Shown here in pieces: positions 21,301 through 27,412 of a stretch of 27,412 nt of DNA. This DNA comes from a virus. The notes beneath the pieces are model-generated. The model saw only the letters and a program-made list of their open reading frames with translations. It was not told the DNA's origin and searched no databases. How positions within the stretch are numbered: the stretch's first letter is position 1; the number at the start of each line of letters is the position of its first letter. The stretch lies in IMG/VR virus record IMGVR_UViG_3300032087_002731, positions 1 through 27,412 of that record; one strand, written 5' to 3'. The position numbers and the translations under genes are program-made.

Positions 21301-22137
21301 ATGGCTGAAATCACTTTTGAGGGAAGCGACCCCGCAGTTACCGAAGCCCGTCAGGCTGAGGAAGCTCGCCTTGTGGAGCTTGGTGATAAGCTGATTGCCG
21401 AAGAAGAAGATCGCAATCGCTCTAAGTATGAACAAGCCCGACAAGACGCCGAAGCTGAACTCCGGTATGCTGGTAAATTCAAGTCCGCTGAAGACTTGGA
21501 AAAAGCATACAAAGAACTGGAAAGTAAGCTTGGACAAAAAGAAGAACAAACTTCTGAAGATGTCAGCGAAGCACCAGACTCTGATGTACCCGAGCCTGAA
21601 GCCCCTACTTCAGAAGCCGCTCAGTTCATCCAAGAAGCCTCTGAAGAGTATTTCAGTAACTCCAACCAGCTGAAACCTGAGACGGTTCAAAAGCTCAAAG
21701 AGATGCCCTCTGAGCAGCTCATTGATGCATACCTTGAACTCCAAAAGAATGCATCGATTCAACCCCAACAGTTGTCTGACTCGGACGCTAATGCCATCTT
21801 GGCTTCTGTTGGAGGTGAGTCTGCTTATAATGAAACTCTTGCTTGGGCAGCAGACAACCTGAAGCCTGACGAGGTTGCTGCTTTTGATAATGTTATTAAC
21901 AGTGGCAACAAAGACGCTATCTTCTTTGCTGTTCAATCTTTGAACCAGCGTTACCAAGATGCTGTTGGCTTTGAAGGTAAGCAAGTGTCTGGTAAGTCTG
22001 TGAAGAACGCTGTCGTCAAAGGGTTCCGTAGCCAAGCCGAACTGGCTCGTGCTATCAGTGACCCTCGGTATCGTACTGACCCTGCCTACCGTCTGGACAT
22101 TCAAGAGAAACTGGCTGCAAGCGGCGATCTGCTGTAA
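21301..22137 (+). CDS. Capsid scaffolding protein (T7 gp9-like)
   Basis: Guides prohead assembly and is then released. The 278 residues are strongly acidic and coiled-coil-like (RQAEEARLVELGDKLIAEEE), with a Glu/Pro linker near residues 85-105. The C-terminal FRSQAELARAISDPRYRTDP followed by AYRLDIQEKL is the capsid-binding motif typical of this family. Located directly upstream of the capsid gene as in T7. Confidence 0.95.
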   Translation: MAEITFEGSDPAVTEARQAEEARLVELGDKLIAEEEDRNRSKYEQARQDAEAELRYAGKFKSAEDLEKAYKELESKLGQKEEQTSEDVSEAPDSDVPEPEAPTSEAAQFIQEASEEYFSNSNQLKPETVQKLKEMPSEQLIDAYLELQKNASIQPQQLSDSDANAILASVGGESAYNETLAWAADNLKPDEVAAFDNVINSGNKDAIFFAVQSLNQRYQDAVGFEGKQVSGKSVKNAVVKGFRSQAELARAISDPRYRTDPAYRLDIQEKLAASGDLL

Positions 22138-22319
22138 CGGATCGTGGGGACTGCAATGTCCCCCTGCCTCTTGAGGATGGGATAACCTCGTTAAAAACCC
22201 AGTCATGACTGGAGCATTGGCCCGCTGCGGTGGACACCCGATGCAAAGGACAAACCCCACAACTAAATAACTTTTCCCGGGACACTCTCAATCAATAAAC
22301 TCTTCAACACTTTAGACAA
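22138..22319 (+). promoter_or_regulatory. Leader of the major capsid gene
   Basis: A 182-base non-coding stretch. It holds a 6-bp hairpin (GGGGAC 22146-22151 with GTCCCC 22158-22163), a GAGG/CCTC hairpin, and a perfect 14-base palindrome at 22199-22212 (CCAGTCATGACTGG). In T7 the strong phi10 promoter lies here, so a phage-RNA-polymerase promoter is expected; I cannot identify its sequence. Confidence 0.5.
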
Positions 22320-23318
22320 GTGACTGCAACCGTAACTCAACTAGGCCAGGTAAACCAGGCCGGTGCCGAACAGGCGCTATTCCTTAAACTCTTTACCGGT
22401 GAGGTCTACGAGGCCTTCCGTAATGCTACTATTGCCAAAGGTCTGGTCATGAACCGGACCCTGCGTAACGGCAACGAGGCCCAATTCATCCACACCGGTC
22501 GCGTGACCGCCGGCTATCATACGCCTGGCACCGCGATCCTCGGCGCGGGTGATCCGAACGTGGCAGAGACCACCATCTCGATGGACGACCTGCTGGTCGC
22601 TTCCGCCTTCGTTGACAACCTCGACGAAGTTCTGGCACAATATGACATTCGCGGCCCCATCGCCCGTCAAATCGGCCAGAGCCTCGCAGAATTTTATGAC
22701 CGCCGCATCTTCCGTGTGCTTGACCAAGCCGCTGAAACTGCTGCTGCTGTGACCGGCGAACCCGGTGGCTTCGAGGTGAACCTCGGTGCTGGTAACGAGT
22801 ACAACGCTCAGGCTCTGGTTGACGGCTTCTTCGAAGCTGCCGCCCGTCTGGACGAAGTCGCAGCGCCCCAGGAGGGCCGCGTCGCAGTGCTCAGCCCTCG
22901 TCAGTATTATGCTCTGATCAGCCAGGTTGACACCAACATCCTCAACCGCGATCTGGGCAACACCAGTGGTTCTCTGCAATCCGGCGAAGGTCTCTATGAG
23001 ATCGCTGGTATCAAGATCTACAAGTCCAACAACATTCCTTTCCTGACTCGCTACGGCTCCGCTGCTGGCGAACTGATCGACGCCGCTGCTGTTCCTGGTG
23101 AGAACAACGCTTATGGCGTTCGTACCGACTTCACCAACTCCTGTGGTCTGATCTTCCACCGTGACGCTGCTGGTGTCGTTGAGGCCATTGGCCCCAGCGT
23201 GCAAACCACCGGTGCCGACACCAAGGTGATCTACCAAGGTGACGTGATTGTGGGTCGCCTTGCCTACGGCTGTGGCTCTGTCCGCACCGCCGTTGCTGGC
23301 GCTTTCCGTAACGTCTGA
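22320..23318 (+). CDS. Major capsid protein (T7 gp10-like)
   Basis: Forms the HK97-fold icosahedral shell. The 332 residues compare with 344 in T7 gp10A. The N-terminal AGAEQALFLKLFTGEVYEAF, RNGNEAQFIHTGR and YHTPGT segments are characteristic. It starts with GTG 22320, the only start before the conserved part, and has no visible Shine-Dalgarno. Composition shifts to many GCC, GGC and CGC codons, suggesting optimisation for high expression. A strong terminator follows. Confidence 0.97.
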   Translation: MTATVTQLGQVNQAGAEQALFLKLFTGEVYEAFRNATIAKGLVMNRTLRNGNEAQFIHTGRVTAGYHTPGTAILGAGDPNVAETTISMDDLLVASAFVDNLDEVLAQYDIRGPIARQIGQSLAEFYDRRIFRVLDQAAETAAAVTGEPGGFEVNLGAGNEYNAQALVDGFFEAAARLDEVAAPQEGRVAVLSPRQYYALISQVDTNILNRDLGNTSGSLQSGEGLYEIAGIKIYKSNNIPFLTRYGSAAGELIDAAAVPGENNAYGVRTDFTNSCGLIFHRDAAGVVEAIGPSVQTTGADTKVIYQGDVIVGRLAYGCGSVRTAVAGAFRNV

Positions 23319-23341
23319 TCTTTTTTTCATACGTTTTCTGT

Positions 23342-23366
23342 GGGGGTCCTTAGTGGCCCCCTTTTT
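23342..23366 (+). terminator. Terminator after the capsid gene (T-phi position)
   Basis: GGGGG (23342-23346) with following TCC pairs with the GG-CCCCC block (23355-23361), followed by five T (23362-23366). Placement matches the T7 T-phi terminator after gene 10. Confidence 0.85.
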
Positions 23367-23380
23367 CTTGCCCGATAATA

Positions 23381-23980
23381 ATGACTACTAAACTCGAAGC
23401 AATCAACCAGATGCTTAGTGGCATCGGGCAAGCCCCGGTGGTAAGCCTTGATGTCGCTAACCCCGAAATCGCTATCGCTGTTGATATTCTTGAACAGGTC
23501 GATAGGGAAGTACAAGGTGAAGGCTGGCACTTCAACACCGAAGTCGCCTACCCGTTCCTTGCTGACACGTCTGGCAACATCTCCGTGCCTTCTAACGTGC
23601 TTCAGATTTCGGATAACAAGTTTGCTAACAATCAGAAATACCAGACCGTATTGCGTGATGGCAAGCTCTACGATAAGATCAAGCACACCTACACGTTTAC
23701 TGCCGGCTCAACCGTGAAGTGTGATGTGGTCTGGAAGTTCGACTTTGAGGACTTGCCTCAGGTCTTCCAGGATTACATTACGCAACGCTCTACCCGTGTC
23801 TTTGCTGGACGGGTCCTAGGTTCCCAAGAGATGGTAACCTTCAACGCTCAAGACGAGGCCCTTCTGAGGTCTAACTGCCTGGCCTATGACACCAGCAGTT
23901 CCGATGTGAATATCTTTGGTCAAGAAACTGGCCAGAATCTTTACATTAGTTATACTCCATTCCGCGCTATTGCTCGATAA
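23381..23980 (+). CDS. Tail tubular protein A (T7 gp11-like)
   Basis: Forms the upper tail adaptor ring below the portal. The 199 residues match T7 gp11 (196). The opening LEAINQMLSGIGQAPV and GEGWHFNTE are the family's usual motifs, followed by YITQRSTRVFAGR in the second half. It begins 15 bases after the terminator's T-run, so its transcription depends on read-through. Confidence 0.97.
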   Translation: MTTKLEAINQMLSGIGQAPVVSLDVANPEIAIAVDILEQVDREVQGEGWHFNTEVAYPFLADTSGNISVPSNVLQISDNKFANNQKYQTVLRDGKLYDKIKHTYTFTAGSTVKCDVVWKFDFEDLPQVFQDYITQRSTRVFAGRVLGSQEMVTFNAQDEALLRSNCLAYDTSSSDVNIFGQETGQNLYISYTPFRAIAR

Positions 23981-23982
23981 CT

Positions 23983-26661
23983 ATGGCTGCTATCTCACAA
24001 AAACTTGTCGGCCTGGTGGGTGGGGTATCACAACAGCCAGACTCGCTGATGCTTCCAGGTCAGCTACGCGAGTGCGATAACTATTATCCAGATCCGACGT
24101 TCGGTCTTATCAAAAGGCCTGGCACTCAGTTTGTTCGTCGCATTGAAAACTCTGCCAGCGATGGTAGTTGGTTCTTTATTTGTAAAGGACTAGAAGAAAA
24201 ACTATTACTACAGATTACACCGGCAGGTGTGGTAAAGGTATGGGACGCGCAGAGCGGTGTCCAGCAGACAGTCAACGCTTTGTCTGCTTCTGCTACTACC
24301 TATGCCACCCACGTCAAAAGGTCTGACCTGGAGGTTCTCCAGATTAACGACTATGTGTTTGTGCTAAACCGTAGCATTACGGTAGAGGACGATACTACAA
24401 CCTCACCAGCACAAGATCCGTTTGGTTATGTGACGTTGCAAACTATTGCTTACGACACTACCTACCGCATCAAAATTGACGGAACTACTTTTACTTATAA
24501 TACGCCTACTTCATCGGGTAGTTCTCTTAACGCCGACACAATTGTATCTGGCCTTGCTAGTAGTATTAACGGTAACCCTAATTATACAGCTACAGTTATC
24601 GCCAACTACATACACATTAAGCGAGTTGATGGTGCTGATTTCAGCTTAGAGGCTACTGGTAGTTTGTCGGGTACTGGCCTCAAGGCTTACAAAGGCACGG
24701 TTGGTGGCGTAGAAGATCTGCCTGCTCAGTTCATTGACGGTGCTGTGATTAGCGTCACAGGCTCTGCCGATACTGACGCAGACAACTATCACCTTGTCTT
24801 TGAAACCAGCAACGGCAGTGGTCAAGGTGCTGGTGTGTGGGTCGAAACAATCAAGCCAGGAGAAGTCCTAGGTATTGATGCAACCACAATGCCTCATGCG
24901 TTGATTCGTGAAGCAGATGGTAGCTATACCTTCCGTGAGCTGAGCGAAACAGCTGCGGCTGCCTTTACCACCTCCACCACAGTCAACGGCATTCCCGTAA
25001 CGGTTGGCGTCACCTCTAATGGTGCTGCTCGCTGGAACGTTGGTCAACACTTCTCTGTCTACGGTGGCACTGGTAAGAACCTGCGTCTTGAGGTTAGCTC
25101 TGTCAATTCAACCAGACAGATTACCGGCGTTACCATTGTCCAAGCTGGACAAGACTACACCCTAAATGATGTAGTTACCAACAACGAAGGCGATACCTTT
25201 ACGATTACGTCTGTTGGTTCTGCTACTATTTCTGGCAGCACTTGGGCTACCCAGTATTGGGAACAGCGTACCGTGGGTGACGCACAGTCAGCCCCTAGTC
25301 CTAGTTTTGTTGGAGAAAAAATTACAGGCATTTCGTTCTTCAAGAACCGCCTGGTCCTAATGAGTCAAGAGAACATCGTCTGCTCGCAAGCAGGTGAGTT
25401 CCTTAACTTCTATCCGTCTACTGTTATCACCATTGTTGACAACGACCCTATCGACATCTCGGCAGGTTCGGTGACGCGGATGGAGTTTCGCCATGCGTTG
25501 CAACAGTCCACTGGTCTGCTGCTGTTTGCGGATAACTCACAATATATTCTTCAAACCAGAACCGAAGCATTCTCACCTGCTACGGCTGAACTTAACCTAC
25601 TGTCTAGCTTTAGTCACACCACAGAGATCACTCCTCTGGACATCGGCAGTAGCTTTGTTATTATTGAAGAAAACGACAAGTCTCTTGCTGTCAACGAGAT
25701 CTCAGTTGCTGTCGATCAGGCACTCCGTAAGGACATCAGCAAGCTGATTCCGTCGTATATGCCTAATGGTATTGAGCTGATCACTAACAGTCTTAGTGCC
25801 TCGGTCTTTGCTATCAAATCTATCCAAGAGCCAAACACCCTTTACTTGTTCCGGTATTACACCCAGGACAACGAACGGCTGTTGGCGTCTTGGTTTAAAT
25901 GGACCTTCCCCTCTGAGGTACTCCTTGTTGAGTTCCATGAGGATGAGATCTTTATGATTCTGGAAGGTGATGACTATCCAATCCTGTGTCACTCTGAGCT
26001 GCTGACGGAAACCCCTGGTGGTGCTATTCTGTTCGAAGGACAGTACGTTGACCTTCGGTTGGATTTGTTTGATTACTTCCCATCTAAGGCCTACATTTCT
26101 GCTGATAATGAGACCCGGATCTACTTCCGAGAAGGGGCTAACATCGCAAACGCTACGGCATGTCTTGTAAAGATTAGTGCTAACGACAACTCATACGTTC
26201 AATACCCCACGGTTGTTCACGACAGTGGTGGTGCTGTTGGACAGAAGTATTATGTGACTGTCGAAGGTGATCAGACTAGCGAAGAGTATGCCCTTGGCTA
26301 TCAATACACTTCTGAGGCTAGGTTCCCTGGTTTCTATGTCAAACAAGACAAGCAAGCAGACGAGCTAAACATTCCTACGGTTCACCGTGCTCGCTTCTAT
26401 AGCCACGAGTCTGGTCCCTTCCAGGCGGTGCTTAACGTGCCTGGCCGTAATGAATTTACCCTTAACTTCCCACAGATCACAGCCAACCAAAACGAAGCCA
26501 ACAGCGCACCAATGATCCGTAACGCGGAAAACATTGTGCCAATCATGGCTAAGGGTCGTGATGCTGATCTTAAGATTCTATGTGATGCGCCATTCCCCCT
26601 GGCTCTGATCACTATGATTTGGGAAGGCACCTATAACAACAAAGGTATCAAAGCCGTATGA
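23983..26661 (+). CDS. Tail tubular protein B (T7 gp12-like nozzle)
   Basis: Forms the tail nozzle. At 892 residues it is about 100 longer than T7 gp12 (794). The opening KLVGLVGGVSQQPDSLMLPG is the standard family motif, followed by ECDNYYPDPTFGLIKRPGT. Later ENIVCSQAGEFLNFYPS and TRMEFRHALQQSTGLLLF are also typical. The end (WEGTYNNKGIKAV) matches the family's nozzle tip. It starts 2 bases after gp11 and overlaps the next gene by 4. Confidence 0.97.
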   Translation: MAAISQKLVGLVGGVSQQPDSLMLPGQLRECDNYYPDPTFGLIKRPGTQFVRRIENSASDGSWFFICKGLEEKLLLQITPAGVVKVWDAQSGVQQTVNALSASATTYATHVKRSDLEVLQINDYVFVLNRSITVEDDTTTSPAQDPFGYVTLQTIAYDTTYRIKIDGTTFTYNTPTSSGSSLNADTIVSGLASSINGNPNYTATVIANYIHIKRVDGADFSLEATGSLSGTGLKAYKGTVGGVEDLPAQFIDGAVISVTGSADTDADNYHLVFETSNGSGQGAGVWVETIKPGEVLGIDATTMPHALIREADGSYTFRELSETAAAAFTTSTTVNGIPVTVGVTSNGAARWNVGQHFSVYGGTGKNLRLEVSSVNSTRQITGVTIVQAGQDYTLNDVVTNNEGDTFTITSVGSATISGSTWATQYWEQRTVGDAQSAPSPSFVGEKITGISFFKNRLVLMSQENIVCSQAGEFLNFYPSTVITIVDNDPIDISAGSVTRMEFRHALQQSTGLLLFADNSQYILQTRTEAFSPATAELNLLSSFSHTTEITPLDIGSSFVIIEENDKSLAVNEISVAVDQALRKDISKLIPSYMPNGIELITNSLSASVFAIKSIQEPNTLYLFRYYTQDNERLLASWFKWTFPSEVLLVEFHEDEIFMILEGDDYPILCHSELLTETPGGAILFEGQYVDLRLDLFDYFPSKAYISADNETRIYFREGANIANATACLVKISANDNSYVQYPTVVHDSGGAVGQKYYVTVEGDQTSEEYALGYQYTSEARFPGFYVKQDKQADELNIPTVHRARFYSHESGPFQAVLNVPGRNEFTLNFPQITANQNEANSAPMIRNAENIVPIMAKGRDADLKILCDAPFPLALITMIWEGTYNNKGIKAV

Positions 26662-27110
26662 TCCACGAAATCCGCCCAGCTACAATTGAAGATACCATCT
26701 ATTTGGCTGATAACCTCCAGGCGGATGACCTAAATGAAATCCTCGGGTGGGGCCACAATCCTTATCAGGTTCTACCCGAGTCCTTTTCGCAGCTCGAAGA
26801 CCCCATTGCATTTCTTGTAAAGGGGCAGCTGTGTGGGATGGCGGGGGTATCCAGAACAGATGCCAACTGTGGTGCGATTTGGATGTTGACCACAGATCAT
26901 GTCCGCCCTTATCCAAAACTCTTTTTCAAGGAGGCTAAGAAATGGGTCGATCAACAGACCTCCTATGCTGTGCTTCATAACATAGCTGATCCACGAAACC
27001 GAATGCATATGAAGCTTCTCCACATGCTTGGATTTAAGAAGCTTGGTTATGCGACGGTGGGACCACAAAAACTAACGTATGTAGAATTTGCTAAATTGAC
27101 AAATGTGTGA
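26658..27110 (+). CDS. gp13-like internal virion protein, acetyltransferase-like fold
   Basis: A 150-residue protein beginning IRPATIEDTIYLADNLQADD, like GNAT-type acetyltransferases and T7 gp13 (MTIRPTKSTDFEVF). CGAIWMLTTDHV matches T7 CGDQCWFVTSDQV, and HMKLLHMLGFKKLG is the GNAT C-terminal pattern. T7 gp13 is needed for virion morphogenesis. Whether acetyl-CoA is bound is unknown. The start overlaps the gp12 stop. Confidence 0.88.
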   Translation: MIHEIRPATIEDTIYLADNLQADDLNEILGWGHNPYQVLPESFSQLEDPIAFLVKGQLCGMAGVSRTDANCGAIWMLTTDHVRPYPKLFFKEAKKWVDQQTSYAVLHNIADPRNRMHMKLLHMLGFKKLGYATVGPQKLTYVEFAKLTNV

Positions 27111-27412
27111 ACCTACTATTATTGTTGGTGCAGCAACAGCCGTAATGGGTGGTTTGCAATCTATTGCAGGCTATCAGCAACAGCAAGCACAGTACGCTTA
27201 CCAACAACAAGCTCAACAGTATCAATATCAGGTTGAACAAGCAAACGCTACTGCTCGTTACAACCAAGAGATGGCAGCTTATCATGCCTCTCAGGAAGCC
27301 TACCAGGCACAGCTAGAAGCTAACGACGCAGCCGCTAACCGTGCTTACCAGTATGAGCAACTCAAGCTCAAGGGTGAATACGACAAAGCTCGTCAGCAAG
27401 CCAGTCAGCTGT
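27103..27412 (+). CDS. gp14-like internal virion protein B (partial, cut by window)
   Basis: ATG 27103 overlaps the gp13-like stop. The 103 residues visible start MCEPTIIVGAATAVMGG with one hydrophobic helix, then become Gln/Ala/Tyr-rich (YQQQQAQYAYQQQAQQ) and helical. This is the usual look of the ejection protein after gp13 in T7-like cyanophages; T7 gp14 forms a pore in the outer membrane. The C-terminal part lies beyond the window. Confidence 0.88.
   Translation, partial: MCEPTIIVGAATAVMGGLQSIAGYQQQQAQYAYQQQAQQYQYQVEQANATARYNQEMAAYHASQEAYQAQLEANDAAANRAYQYEQLKLKGEYDKARQQASQL

Noticed and set aside
1-27412. CRISPR array, insertion sequence, integrase or transposon
   Set aside because: No regularly spaced identical repeats, no transposase or integrase motif, and no terminal inverted repeats with target duplication were seen.

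Overview
The window is part of a lytic, T7-like podovirus genome (autographivirus type), most probably a cyanophage of a Synechococcus/Prochlorococcus-like host. The T7 order is clear: single-subunit RNA polymerase, SSB, endonuclease I, primase-helicase, DNA polymerase, exonuclease, portal, scaffold, capsid, tail tube A and B, gp13-like and gp14-like internal virion proteins, and gp19-like terminase. The cyanophage assignment is inferred from a short ribonucleotide reductase with a separate small subunit between exonuclease and portal, ThyX, a MazG-like protein, and a small secreted beta-barrel-like protein of a kind known from cyanophages. All supported genes are on the + strand. They are tightly packed, mostly with ATGA, TAATG or TGATG stop/start overlaps, and few have a clear Shine-Dalgarno sequence.

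Layout. Positions 1-3465 are the end of the late region: a gene end, a small Ala/Thr-rich protein, a very basic Lys/Arg/Ala-rich protein, the secreted barrel-like protein, a terminator and the large terminase. Positions 3466-5139 are gene-poor. They hold thyX and a 55-aa ORF, flanked by two non-coding stretches (365 and 503 bp) rich in hairpins, G-runs and short repeats. In T7-like phages the physical genome ends lie between terminase and the early genes, so this contig probably reads through the terminal junction. Positions 5140-7934 are an early block of small, mostly unrecognised genes with one internal terminator at about 6800. Positions 7934-16096 are transcription and replication. Positions 16063-19056 are a membrane protein and nucleotide metabolism (DUF3310, MazG-like, RNR alpha and beta). 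Positions 19049-27412 are morphogenesis, with a strong terminator just after the capsid gene as in T7. The last gene (gp14-like) is cut by the window end.

How it works together. Host RNA polymerase probably transcribes the early block from a promoter near 4900. The phage RNA polymerase then transcribes the replication and virion genes. ThyX, RNR, the MazG-like protein and the DUF3310 protein would remodel the host nucleotide pool for DNA synthesis. No lysis gene, integrase, tRNA, CRISPR array, photosynthesis gene or transposon was recognised in the window. Points most worth a second look are the RNR small subunit without a tyrosine at the usual radical site, a DNA polymerase lacking most of the thioredoxin-binding loop, the repeat-rich region around thyX, the histone-like and secreted barrel-like proteins beside terminase, and the exonuclease gene without a usual start codon after the polymerase stop.
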